This document shows, in pieces, positions 27,467 to 36,295 of a stretch of DNA of 64,000 bases. The first letter of the stretch is position 1; every line of letters begins with the position of its first letter. A model generated the notes under the pieces. That model was not told where the DNA came from and ran no database searches. It worked only from the letters and a program-made list of their open reading frames with translations. The translations under genes and the position numbers were made by a program. Source of the DNA: Bacteroidales bacterium UBA2861. GTDB lineage: Bacteria; Bacteroidota; Bacteroidia; Bacteroidales; UBA932. The stretch lies in the NCBI GenBank assembly GCA_002350615.1, contig DEFD01000029.1, positions 44,043 to 108,042 on the forward strand, given 5' to 3'.

Positions 27467-30400
27467 TTAATACCTCAACTGAACACTGAATACCAGCATC
27501 TTGGACTGGGGATAGGCTCCCATGTCCACTCGCCGCAGGGTGCTCTCCCCGCTTGTGGACACATCGGGATCGAAGCCGTTATACTTCGTAAAGAGGCAGA
27601 GATTCGTTCCGGACACCCCGAAGGTGATGTCGCGGAGCAGCTTGGTATGTTTGCTGAGGTCCCAGGTGTAGCTCAGGTTGACATTTTTGAGCCTCAGGTA
27701 GCTTGCATCGTGCACCTGGAACGAGCTGGGCAGCATACGGTCGTCAGTACCGGCACGGGGGATGTCCGAATCCGGGTTGCGGAGAGGATGCCAGGCATCG
27801 AGCATATAACGGTACTGGTTAGCACTGAATGTACCCGACATGGACAGCTCGGCGTAATTGTAGATCTTGCCTCCGATGGAATAGTTGAAATAAATGCCGA
27901 GGCTCCAGTTTTTCCAGCGGAAGGTATTCTGCAGTCCTCCGTAGAGGAAAGGATCCGAGTTGCCGAGGTAGATAAGGTCTTTCTCCGAAAGGATTCCGTC
28001 GTGATCCTGGTCCACATACCTGGGAAAACCGAGGATGGCGCTTGCGGAATTCGTAGTCGTATTGGTTACATAGCTGTGAGTGAATCTGTTGCGTTCGAAC
28101 TCCTCTTCGTTGTGCCATACTCCGGCATACTGGAATCCCCACAGGGAGTTGAGCGGGTATCCCTTCTTGTAGCCGTACATCATGAAAGAGGTATTTCCTG
28201 GGCTGTTGAGCACGGAGACGTAGTCTTCCTGACCAATCTCTATCACTTCCTGCTTGTTATGGGAGATGGTGAACTGAGAGGTCCATCCGAAGTTGCGCTT
28301 TTCTATGTTACGGGTCTCAAGGGTGAGCTCAATGCCCTTGTTGGAGGTCTTTCCAAGGTTGGTCAGGCGGCTGTCGTAACCTGTCGACTGAATGGTCTTG
28401 AGGTTGAGCAGAAGGTCGTAAGTCCGCGATGTGTAAGCTTCGAGGGTTGCCGAAATCCTGCCCTTGAACATGGTGAGATCGAGGGCTGCGTTCAGCAGGG
28501 TCGTCTTTTCCCAGGTAAGGTTCGGATTGGCGACGCGCTGCGGGATCATGGAAGGCACCAGCCTGCCGTCCACCAGCCAGGCATTGGTCAGAACTTCGTA
28601 CGCGGCAAGGCTGCGGTAGTAAGAAATGGCGTCGTTGCCCGAACGGCCTGCACTCACCCTGAGCGAGAGATCATCTACCGAACGGAGGGAACGCATGAAG
28701 GGCTCCTTGCTGATCACCCACTTCACGGCGGCGGAAGGGAAGAACCCCCATTTGTTGTTCTGCGCGAAGTTGGAGGATCCGTCATATCGTCCCGTAACGG
28801 TGAGATAGTACTTCTGCCGGAAATTGTAGTTCAGTCTGGCGAATACGGATTCCTTGACCACCTCTTCCGAAGTTGTATAAGGAGTGAGGTTCTCTTTGCT
28901 CACGACACCCTGCATATTGTTCCATTTCAAGTCGTCGGTAAGCAGTCCGTTTGCCGTCAGGCGGAAATAATTCATATTGTTCTTGGACGCCGAGAAACCG
29001 GCCAGCACATCGAAAGAATGGCCTCCGCGCAATTTCCTGGTATAAGTGGCGGTATTTTCGGTGTTCAGCTTGCGGGCATCGCCTTCATAGCGCTGGGCGT
29101 CGGCTCCTTCCCCCTCCACTTTGCGAGGCATGGTACTCGGCCAGAACAGGTAGTCGTGACGCTGGTAAACCATGATCGAATTCTGGCTCTTCAGCGTAAG
29201 TCCCTTCACCGGACGGAATACGAACTCCAGGACATCATTCTTGGTAAGATTCTCCCTGAACTTCTCCATCAGGTTGATATTGGCGATAGGCGTATTGATG
29301 GCCGTTCCGTTCTCATACAAAGGGTTGTACTTGTCGTAAGGGCCGATGATAGGAGAAAGGTAAACGGCTCCGTTCCAGTAATTTGTTCCGCCGATATCCG
29401 CCTTGTTGAGATTGAATTTCTGGAAGGAATAGCTCATTCGGAGCGATACCCTCATCCACTTCGCGACATCGTAATTCAGGTTGAAACGCCCGTTGATTTT
29501 CGTGACGCCGCTGTTCTTGATGATACCTTCGGTGTCATTGTAAGAGAGTGAACCGAAATAATTGAGGCTCTCCCCTACCTTGCCGCTTGCGGAAACATTA
29601 TAATTCTGATAAGGGGCGATCCGGGTAATTTCCTTGAGCCAGTTGGTGTCGTGTTCGTAGTCGTCCGGATCGAAACGCTGGCCGGACCTGCCGCTGCTGC
29701 GGAAATAATACCAGTCATTCAGATAGCGTACGAATTCATCCTTGTTCATCACATCCAGGTAGCGGGCTATCTTGGAGGCTCCGAATTCCGCCTTCGCAAT
29801 CACACTCGGTTTGGAGGTGACACCCTTCCTGGTGGTGATGAGAATGACGCCGTTCGCCCCTCGGCTTCCGTAAATGGCCGTGGACGAGGCATCTTTCATT
29901 ATGGAGATGGATTCGATGTCCGCGGAGTTTATCTCGTTGATGTCGTGAATTGCATCTATCACGCCGTCAACGATGATAAGAGGCTCGTTGCTTGCGTTGA
30001 TGGAACGGGTTCCCCTGATGCGGATGGATGTCGATGCCCCTGGTTCTCCGGATGTTGACATGACATCAACGCCGGCAAGACGGCCCTGAAGGGCCTGATC
30101 TATGGAAGTGTTGGGTGCCTGGGCAAGGTCCGCCATCTTCACTGTGGCGACGGAACCGGTAAGGTCGCGCTTGCGGGTGACGCCGTAACCTATCACGACG
30201 GCTTCATTCAGGCTGTTGTTGATGTCAGGCTCAAGATTTACGGATACATTGGTCCTGTCACCTATGAGGACTTCCTTGGTCTGATAATTTATATATGAGA
30301 ATTTAAGGATCTTGGTTCCCGCCGGAAGGAAAATCTCATACCTTCCGTCAGCATCGGTGACCACGGCCGCGGAACCGTTCTCGGACATTACTCCAGCGCC

Positions 30401-30772
30401 GGGAAGGGCTTCCCCGGTTTCGTCCTTGACCACACCATAGATCCTGAATTTGCCTGCATCCGACTTGGGTTTCGGCTGCTGTACGGACACGGCAACGACA
30501 TTGCCCGAGATTTCGTAGCTCAGCGGAGCCTTGAAGATCCTGGGCCACACCTCCCCCACCGGAGTATTGGAGAATTCCGCGCTGACGCTGTAGGAGCTGA
30601 AGTCCGTACGGTCGCTGCTTATCACGGAATAACCGGTCTGACGGTTTATCTCCACGATAACATCCGACAATGGAGCATCTTTAAAACTCGCAGTAACACT
30701 CTGTCCTCCTGCCAGGAAAGCCGGCAAAAGAGAAGCGAGACTGACGATAAATCGCAAGATTCTTAAACTCAT
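27467..30772 (-). CDS. SusC/RagA-family TonB-linked transporter with N-terminal STN signalling domain
   Basis: The product is 1101 residues. A signal peptide is followed by an STN (secretin/TonB N-terminal) domain at about 25-95 (SVTASFKDAPLSDVIVEINR). A carboxypeptidase-like domain spans about 108-185. The plug contains VVIGYGVTRKRDLTGSV and AIYGSRGANGVILITT, and a barrel follows. The STN domain is the part that touches FecR-type anti-sigma factors in the periplasm. FecR and an ECF sigma are the two genes immediately upstream, so ligand binding is expected to switch on this operon. Confidence 0.96.
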   Translation of the reverse strand: MSLRILRFIVSLASLLPAFLAGGQSVTASFKDAPLSDVIVEINRQTGYSVISSDRTDFSSYSVSAEFSNTPVGEVWPRIFKAPLSYEISGNVVAVSVQQPKPKSDAGKFRIYGVVKDETGEALPGAGVMSENGSAAVVTDADGRYEIFLPAGTKILKFSYINYQTKEVLIGDRTNVSVNLEPDINNSLNEAVVIGYGVTRKRDLTGSVATVKMADLAQAPNTSIDQALQGRLAGVDVMSTSGEPGASTSIRIRGTRSINASNEPLIIVDGVIDAIHDINEINSADIESISIMKDASSTAIYGSRGANGVILITTRKGVTSKPSVIAKAEFGASKIARYLDVMNKDEFVRYLNDWYYFRSSGRSGQRFDPDDYEHDTNWLKEITRIAPYQNYNVSASGKVGESLNYFGSLSYNDTEGIIKNSGVTKINGRFNLNYDVAKWMRVSLRMSYSFQKFNLNKADIGGTNYWNGAVYLSPIIGPYDKYNPLYENGTAINTPIANINLMEKFRENLTKNDVLEFVFRPVKGLTLKSQNSIMVYQRHDYLFWPSTMPRKVEGEGADAQRYEGDARKLNTENTATYTRKLRGGHSFDVLAGFSASKNNMNYFRLTANGLLTDDLKWNNMQGVVSKENLTPYTTSEEVVKESVFARLNYNFRQKYYLTVTGRYDGSSNFAQNNKWGFFPSAAVKWVISKEPFMRSLRSVDDLSLRVSAGRSGNDAISYYRSLAAYEVLTNAWLVDGRLVPSMIPQRVANPNLTWEKTTLLNAALDLTMFKGRISATLEAYTSRTYDLLLNLKTIQSTGYDSRLTNLGKTSNKGIELTLETRNIEKRNFGWTSQFTISHNKQEVIEIGQEDYVSVLNSPGNTSFMMYGYKKGYPLNSLWGFQYAGVWHNEEEFERNRFTHSYVTNTTTNSASAILGFPRYVDQDHDGILSEKDLIYLGNSDPFLYGGLQNTFRWKNWSLGIYFNYSIGGKIYNYAELSMSGTFSANQYRYMLDAWHPLRNPDSDIPRAGTDDRMLPSSFQVHDASYLRLKNVNLSYTWDLSKHTKLLRDITFGVSGTNLCLFTKYNGFDPDVSTSGESTLRRVDMGAYPQSKMLVFSVQLRY

Positions 30773-30784
30773 ACCTTATTATAA

Positions 30785-31738
30785 CTATAGTTCTTTTATA
30801 GAAATTACATTCCCTTCAGCAGTCCAGCCGATAGGCGTAATCGCCGACACGGCATTCAGGACATTGTCTATAGGCTCTTTGATATTCAAGCTGATACGGA
30901 AGCGTGAATCCGCATATTTCGCCGGGGAATAACGGATGTCCAGCGAATAGACTTCCGCCAGACGGGAAAGCAGGTCCCTCAGGGAGATGCTGTCATAATC
31001 CAACCTGCCGCCCATCCAGCTCAGATAAGCGCCGACATCGGCTTTCTTCTTTGTCAGAGAGCCGGTGGCGCATTCATAGCTGATGACTTCGCCCGGCTTC
31101 ATGGCGAGACTGAGTTCGCTGTTGGAAAAGACCACCTTGCCTTCGACAAGGGCGGTGGTCACGGAAGCAGCGTTCTCGTAAGCGCATACATTGAATTTCG
31201 TGCCGAGCACGCTTATGTCGTTGCCACGGACATTGACCACAAAGGGATGCAGGGGATCCGAAACCACTTCGAAGAAGGCCTCTCCGGACAGAGACACTTT
31301 CCTCCCGGCAGAAAAATCTTCGGGATAGGTGATCCTGGTGGAAGAATTGAGGAACACCTTGCTGCCGTCCGGGAGAATGACGGTTTTCTGGTCGCGGCTT
31401 TCGGTAGAAACCACGGCATAAACCGGTGCAGCCGCATCTTCCTGCACACGGACCTTGCCCAGAAGCAGGAAAAGCGCAGCCGCAACGACGGCAGTCGCTG
31501 CAACCCAATAAAATACGGAACGGCCCCTCGTCCCGAAAGATATACCTTTCTTGATCTTTTTGATTGCCTTGAAATCGGCAGTATCGGGGCGATGAGACTC
31601 CGCCCATACTGATTCTATTTCCTTGAATTCCCTGAGTTTTTCGGTATCCTGCAGCATCGAAGCCAGCCTGGCCTCATCGACCAGACTGCTTTTCCCTTCA
31701 AGGAAAGCTATACACAATTGTCTGAAATTACTATCCAT
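30785..31738 (-). CDS. FecR-family anti-sigma factor
   Basis: The product is 317 residues. A cytoplasmic N-terminal segment (1-70) precedes one membrane helix (VFYWVAATAVVAAALFLLLG, about 75-94). A periplasmic FecR beta domain follows, with VILPDGSKVFLNSSTRITYP, GEAFFEVVSDPLHPFVV and VLGTKFNVCAY. The C-terminal STN-like end contains SLRDLLSRLAEVYSLDI. It would hold the adjacent ECF sigma inactive until the STN domain of SusC signals substrate. It starts 38 bases after the sigma gene stop. Confidence 0.94.
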   Translation of the reverse strand: MDSNFRQLCIAFLEGKSSLVDEARLASMLQDTEKLREFKEIESVWAESHRPDTADFKAIKKIKKGISFGTRGRSVFYWVAATAVVAAALFLLLGKVRVQEDAAAPVYAVVSTESRDQKTVILPDGSKVFLNSSTRITYPEDFSAGRKVSLSGEAFFEVVSDPLHPFVVNVRGNDISVLGTKFNVCAYENAASVTTALVEGKVVFSNSELSLAMKPGEVISYECATGSLTKKKADVGAYLSWMGGRLDYDSISLRDLLSRLAEVYSLDIRYSPAKYADSRFRISLNIKEPIDNVLNAVSAITPIGWTAEGNVISIKEL

Positions 31739-31776
31739 CTATATATATAACGGATGAACAGTAAAAAAGTACAGCT

Positions 31777-32358
31777 CTAATATTGGATTTTTACCTTTGG
31801 AAACAGATTGAAAGAAGACTCTGTCCTGATATCCTGAGAGCGAAGCGATTTACGGAAAAGAGCCAGGGCCTTCGAGATCTGGTTCTTGACGGCCTGTTCC
31901 GAAATTCCGAGGGAGTCGGCGATTTCTTTGTTCCGCCTGCCGTTGAATCGGCTGAGTATGAATATTTCCCTGCACCTTTCCGGAAGGGAGGCTAGGACTT
32001 CATTCACTTCCCTGCAAAGTTCTTCATACACAAGCGGATCCCCGGAGTCGCAATCCATGAGAGAGGAATACAGGCGTTCGCTTTCGTCAAGCCTGGAAAT
32101 ATCGCAATACGACACCCTGTTCATCACGGCCCTGTGGCGAAGCGCGTCGATACATGTACTGCGGACGATGGCATAGAGGAGCGGCGCCCAGGATTTAAGG
32201 ACGGTCCTGTCCCTGTATTTTCCCCAAAAGCGCAAGAACGAATCGTGCACCACATCCCTGGAGGCGGACTCGTCCCCGAGGAAGTGTTCAGCGAAATTCC
32301 GCAGACGAGGGGCATAACGCAGGTACAGCTCCTCCAATTGGCGTTCGTTCAGTGTCAT
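31777..32358 (-). CDS. ECF-type RNA polymerase sigma-70 factor
   Basis: The product is 193 residues from the ATG at 32358; an in-frame GTG precedes it at 32361. Region 2 contains DVVHDSFLRFWGKY and TCIDALRHR. Region 4 contains LPERCREIFILSRFNGRRNKEIADSL and the helix-turn-helix end SEQAVKNQISKAL. It is the first gene of the 11-gene operon and pairs with the FecR downstream. A -7 box (32364-32371) ends only five bases before the ATG, so the message may be leaderless. Confidence 0.94.
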   Translation of the reverse strand: MTLNERQLEELYLRYAPRLRNFAEHFLGDESASRDVVHDSFLRFWGKYRDRTVLKSWAPLLYAIVRSTCIDALRHRAVMNRVSYCDISRLDESERLYSSLMDCDSGDPLVYEELCREVNEVLASLPERCREIFILSRFNGRRNKEIADSLGISEQAVKNQISKALALFRKSLRSQDIRTESSFNLFPKVKIQY

Positions 32359-32363
32359 CACTG

Positions 32364-32371
32364 CAAATATA
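32364..32371 (-). promoter_or_regulatory. -7 box of the ECF sigma/SusCD operon
   Basis: TATATTTG on minus, five bases before the sigma-factor ATG. This is a housekeeping-type box. An ECF-specific promoter could exist as well but cannot be recognised from one copy. Confidence 0.45.
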
Positions 32372-32384
32372 TAGAGAAAAACAC

Positions 32385-32415
32385 AAATAAAAAAGTCCCG
32401 CTTTCACGGGACTTT
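32385..32415 (-). terminator. Rho-independent terminator of dnaK
   Basis: A nine-bp stem AAAGTCCCG/CGGGACTTT (32392-32400 and 32407-32415) with a six-base loop. On minus it is followed by TTTTTTATTTG. It lies 32 bases after the dnaK stop and just upstream of the sigma-factor promoter. Confidence 0.75.
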
Positions 32416-32447
32416 CATTCAGGCGGCATTTGCCGCTCGGGTTCTTT

Positions 32448-34361
32448 TTACTGCTCGTCAGGAGCGTTGTTTCCGTAGTCCGGACCCGGGCCCTGAGGAC
32501 CAGTCTGTCCGCCCTGAGGCCCCTGAGGTCCCTGAGGACCGGCCTGAGGACCTTGCTGTCCGGCAGCCTGGCTCGCCTGGTACATCTTCTCGAAACTCTT
32601 GTTCAGGGCCTCGGTGTACTTGTCGATGTCGGCGAGGTTCTGGTTCTTGACAGCCTCCTTGAGAGGATTGAGGTTGGCCTCGACTTCAGCCTTCACGTCC
32701 GCGGGCACCTTGTCGCCGTTGTCCCTGAGGAACTTCTCGGCCTGGAATACGAGACCGTCGGCGTTGTTGATCTTGTCGGCACGGTCCTTGGCTGCCTTGT
32801 CGGCCTCTTCGTTGGCCTTGGCCTCGTCACGCATGCGCTGGATTTCATCGTCGCTGAGACCGCTGCTCGCCTCGATGCGGATGTGCTGTTCCTTGCCGGT
32901 CGCCTTGTCCTTTGCGGACACGTTCAGGATACCGTTGGCATCGATGTCGAAGGTCACCTCGATCTGAGGGATTCCACGCGGTGCGGGAGCGATTCCGTCA
33001 AGATGGAAGATACCTATCTGCTTGTTGTCCTTTGCCATCGGGCGTTCACCCTGGAGAACTCGAATCTCAACGCCGGGCTGGTTGTCGGCCGCGGTGCTGA
33101 ACACCTGGCTCTTCTGCGCGGGGATGGTAGTGTTGCTCTCAATGAGTTTGGTCATCACGCCGCCGAGGGTTTCGATACCGAGCGAAAGCGGAGTCACGTC
33201 GAGAAGGAGCACATCTTTTACATCGCCTGCAAGCACGCCACCCTGGATGGAAGCGCCGATAGCCACGACCTCGTCGGGATTGACGCTCTTGTTGGGCTCC
33301 TTGCCGAAGAACTGCCTCACGAGTTCCTGGATCTTGGGGATACGGGTGCTGCCGCCGACGAGGAGGACTTCGTCAATGTCGGAAGCGCTCAGATGGGCAT
33401 CTGCAAGGGCCTTGCGGCAAGGCTCGATGCTCTTCTGGAAGAGATTGTCGCAGAGGGCTTCGAACTTGGCGCGGCTCAGGCTCTTTACGAGGTGGCGGGG
33501 AACGCCGTCAACTGCGGTGATGTAAGGAAGGTTGATTTCGGCCTGGCTCTGGTTGGAAAGTTCGATCTTGGCCTTTTCGGCAGCCTCTTTCAGGCGCTGC
33601 AGTGCCATAGGATCCTTCTTGAGGTCGAGTCCGCCGTTTTCGGAGGCGAATTCCTGGGCAAGCCAGTCGATGATCACCTGGTCGAAATCGTCGCCGCCCA
33701 GATGGGTGTCGCCGTTGGTGCTCTTCACTTCGAAGACACCGTCTCCGAGTTCCAGGATACTGATATCGAAAGTACCGCCGCCAAGGTCGTAAACCGCGAC
33801 CTTCATGTTCTTGTTCTTCTTGTCGAGACCGTATGCCAGGGCTGCCGCAGTAGGCTCGTTGATGATACGCTTCACTTCAAGACCTGCGATCTTGCCTGCT
33901 TCCTTGGTAGCCTGCCTCTGACTGTCGGAGAAGTAAGCCGGAACGGTGATGACAGCCTCGGTGACAGGCTGGCGGAGATAATCTTCCGCGGTCTTCTTCA
34001 TCTTCTGGAGGATGATTGCGGATATCTCCTGAGGAGAATACATACGGCCGTTGATGTCAACGCGGGGAGTATTGTTCTCACCCTTTACCACCTGATAAGG
34101 CACGCGGGACACTTCCTTGCCCACCTGGTCGTAGGTTTCGCCCATGAAACGCTTGATGCTGAACACCGTGTTCTTGGGGTTCGTAATTGCCTGACGCTTG
34201 GCGGGATTGCCCACCTTGCGCTCACCGTCTTCGGTGAAAGCCACCACTGAAGGAGTGGTACGCTGACCTTCATTATTGATAATAACGGTAGGCTGGTTGC
34301 CTTCCATTACTGCCACGCAACTGTTGGTAGTTCCGAGGTCGATTCCAATGATTTTTCCCAT
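32448..34361 (-). CDS. dnaK: Hsp70 chaperone DnaK
   Basis: The product is 637 residues. The N-terminal ATPase has GIDLGTTNSCVAV, VYDLGGGTFDISILE and VLLVGGSTRIPKIQ. The substrate-binding domain and lid follow. The C-terminal tail is a low-complexity run of GPQ units (about residues 603-628) ending APDEQ. It refolds proteins with DnaJ and GrpE, neither of which is encoded in this window. It has its own terminator. The upstream region contains the palindrome TGACA-AAG-TGTCA (34454-34466). Confidence 0.98.
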   Translation of the reverse strand: MGKIIGIDLGTTNSCVAVMEGNQPTVIINNEGQRTTPSVVAFTEDGERKVGNPAKRQAITNPKNTVFSIKRFMGETYDQVGKEVSRVPYQVVKGENNTPRVDINGRMYSPQEISAIILQKMKKTAEDYLRQPVTEAVITVPAYFSDSQRQATKEAGKIAGLEVKRIINEPTAAALAYGLDKKNKNMKVAVYDLGGGTFDISILELGDGVFEVKSTNGDTHLGGDDFDQVIIDWLAQEFASENGGLDLKKDPMALQRLKEAAEKAKIELSNQSQAEINLPYITAVDGVPRHLVKSLSRAKFEALCDNLFQKSIEPCRKALADAHLSASDIDEVLLVGGSTRIPKIQELVRQFFGKEPNKSVNPDEVVAIGASIQGGVLAGDVKDVLLLDVTPLSLGIETLGGVMTKLIESNTTIPAQKSQVFSTAADNQPGVEIRVLQGERPMAKDNKQIGIFHLDGIAPAPRGIPQIEVTFDIDANGILNVSAKDKATGKEQHIRIEASSGLSDDEIQRMRDEAKANEEADKAAKDRADKINNADGLVFQAEKFLRDNGDKVPADVKAEVEANLNPLKEAVKNQNLADIDKYTEALNKSFEKMYQASQAAGQQGPQAGPQGPQGPQGGQTGPQGPGPDYGNNAPDEQ

Positions 34362-34453
34362 AATATTTGTCCTTTTTATTGTTATCTGTTATTCTGTCAG
34401 CCTTGCGGCGACGATTCTCCTATTATCTAAAGATGTGCCAGCGGCGTTTTTAC

Positions 34454-34466
34454 TGACAAAGTGTCA
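34454..34466. promoter_or_regulatory. Short palindrome between dnaK and the pseudouridine synthase gene
   Basis: TGACA-AAG-TGTCA is a perfect 5-bp inverted repeat in the divergent promoter region. It could be an operator for either gene, but a short palindrome can arise by chance. Confidence 0.25.
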
Positions 34467-34496
34467 CAAGCCGGTTCGTATTCGCCGGCAAATGAC

Positions 34497-34504
34497 TATC
34501 TTTG
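34497..34504 (+). promoter_or_regulatory. -7 box for the RluA-family gene
   Basis: TATCTTTG on plus, seven bases before the ATG at 34512. The expected transcription start falls at or next to the start codon. Confidence 0.5.
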
Positions 34505-34511
34505 CAGCGGT

Positions 34512-35210
34512 ATGGAATACAGACAGCTCAGCCCGCAGGAACAGGGAGACATAGCCTCCCGCATCCTCTATGAAGACAATCACATCCTCGTTTTTGACAA
34601 AAGGGCCGGAGAGATAGTCCAGGGTGACAAAAGCGGCGACGAGCCCCTCTGCGAGACGCTCAAGGCTTTCATCGCACAGCGTGACGGCAAGCCCGGGAAA
34701 GTCTTTCTCGGCATACCACACCGTCTTGACAGGCCGGTAAGCGGAATCACCGTCTTCGCCAAAACCTCAAAGGCCCTGGAGCGTCTCGGCGCAATGTTCC
34801 GCGAAGGCTCGGTGCACAAGACCTACCATGCCCTCTGCTGTGCCAAACCCGATCCGGAAGAAGGTCTTCTGGAAGACTGGATGGAGCGTAACGAAAAACT
34901 CAACAAGAGTTTCATCACCCGCAAGCCCGGAGCGCAGGCGAAACTCGCCAGGCTGCGTTACCGCCTCCTTGAAGCCACAAAACGCTACTGGCTGGTAGAA
35001 GTGGAGCTTCTCACCGGGCGCCATCACCAGATCCGCTGTCAGCTTGCCCACCTCGGGTGCCCCATCAAAGGGGATCTCAAATACGGAGCCCCGCGTTCCA
35101 ACCCGGACGGCGGCATCAGCCTCAACTCCCACGAAATCCGCTTCGAGCATCCCGTACGCCACGAAGAAATCCGGCTTTCAAGCAGGCAGTCCCTGCTGCC
35201 GCAGGAATAG
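34512..35210 (+). CDS. RluA-family RNA pseudouridine synthase
   Basis: The product is 232 residues from the ATG at 34512. An earlier in-frame ATG (34461) lies upstream of the -7 box and is not used here. The family motif GIPHRLDRPVSGITVFAKT contains the catalytic Asp in RLD. Further motifs are KTYHALC, TGRHHQIRCQLAHLG and IKGDLKYGA. There is no N-terminal S4 domain, so it resembles the short RluA/RluC-like or TruC group. The exact target uridine in rRNA or tRNA cannot be told. Confidence 0.92.
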   Translation: MEYRQLSPQEQGDIASRILYEDNHILVFDKRAGEIVQGDKSGDEPLCETLKAFIAQRDGKPGKVFLGIPHRLDRPVSGITVFAKTSKALERLGAMFREGSVHKTYHALCCAKPDPEEGLLEDWMERNEKLNKSFITRKPGAQAKLARLRYRLLEATKRYWLVEVELLTGRHHQIRCQLAHLGCPIKGDLKYGAPRSNPDGGISLNSHEIRFEHPVRHEEIRLSSRQSLLPQE

Positions 35211-36191
35211 CTATAAGCCGAAGCTTTCCCTGAAATACTCCCCCGGCGTGGTGCGCTTGTGCATCTTGAAGGCTATGTTGTAGGTCACGACGGAATGGAA
35301 TCCGGAACGCACTGCAAGTTGCGACACAGACATGTCCGGGTTCTCTTTTTTGAGGGCGAGCGAATAGTTTATCCTGTAGTAATTCACGAACTGCCTGAAA
35401 TTGAATCCGGAGAAGGCGTTTATCGCCTTTGAAAGATAGAGCTTGTTGGAATAGAGTATCTTGGACATCCCGTCCTGCGTAAAATCAGGGTCCAGATATG
35501 GGAGATGGCTTTCCATATAATCCACCGCCTTCTCGTAAAGGTTCTTCATGAATTCGTCGTTTTCTTCGGGACGCAGGTCCGAGCGGAGGTTGTTCCGGAT
35601 TATCGAGTGTATCAGTTCTTCATCCCGGCTGCTTATCAGCATGGTGCGGCCGGTGTAAGCCCTCCTGTACATTATGCAGAAGAGCATTCCCAGGACGATG
35701 GACATGGCGAGGAAAGGCATGGGGCCGAAGCCGAGAAGAGAAGAGCATATTACGAGCATGTCGAAACAGAGGAACAATTTGCCGTAAAAAGCCTGTGCCT
35801 GGTCCTCGAGGCTGCACCATACCGAATCCCGGCGGAAGAGGAGCCTGATATGGGCCAGTTTCTTCCTGTTCCGCAACGTGGTATAGACCATGAGCGAAAG
35901 CGGCAGTGCCAGAAGGGAGAGCGAAGGATCGATTCCCAGATGCGGCAGCAACGCGAAACAACAGAACTCCAGCAGCATTGTCCCCGTTTCGAAATAGAGC
36001 GAAATCTGCGGAGCCTCATAACTCAGGGGATGCATCAGAAGAAGGGAAATGGCGCACAGTTCCGAATAACAGAGACAATTCCAGATGCTGTTCCATTCCA
36101 TGTCTGAGAGAAGGTTGATTGCCAGGATTCCGGCAAAAGCGGCAAGTGATGCACGTCGGGCAGTGGAATAATACGAAAAGGGCTTTCTCAT
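35211..36191 (-). CDS. Membrane-anchored AraC-family transcriptional regulator
   Basis: The product is 326 residues. The first 190 residues contain about six hydrophobic segments (for example SLLALPLSLMVYTTL and MPFLAMSIVLGMLFCIMY). The last 100 residues are an AraC-type double helix-turn-helix with LYLSKAINAFSGFNFRQFVNYYRI and SVSQLAVRSGFHSVVTYNIAFK, then TTPGEYF. The membrane part probably senses a signal. No sensor-domain family is recognised and the target genes are unknown. Confidence 0.85.
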   Translation of the reverse strand: MRKPFSYYSTARRASLAAFAGILAINLLSDMEWNSIWNCLCYSELCAISLLLMHPLSYEAPQISLYFETGTMLLEFCCFALLPHLGIDPSLSLLALPLSLMVYTTLRNRKKLAHIRLLFRRDSVWCSLEDQAQAFYGKLFLCFDMLVICSSLLGFGPMPFLAMSIVLGMLFCIMYRRAYTGRTMLISSRDEELIHSIIRNNLRSDLRPEENDEFMKNLYEKAVDYMESHLPYLDPDFTQDGMSKILYSNKLYLSKAINAFSGFNFRQFVNYYRINYSLALKKENPDMSVSQLAVRSGFHSVVTYNIAFKMHKRTTPGEYFRESFGL

Positions 36192-36295
36192 CTTATCGGT
36201 CGATTTTGCCGCAAGTTAGAGAGAGCCCCGTTTTTCCCTGTTGTCAAAAGTCGGGTAAAAAGTAAATTTTTCTGTTTTTTTAAAAGAAAGAATTT

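Noticed and set aside
27647..29551. 634-codon open frame on plus opposite SusC
   Set aside because: Antisense shadow of the SusC gene; low-complexity composition and no homology signature.
32430..34250. 606-codon open frame on plus opposite dnaK
   Set aside because: It lies wholly antisense to dnaK, which has all DnaK motifs. High-GC synonymous codon choice keeps the opposite strand open.
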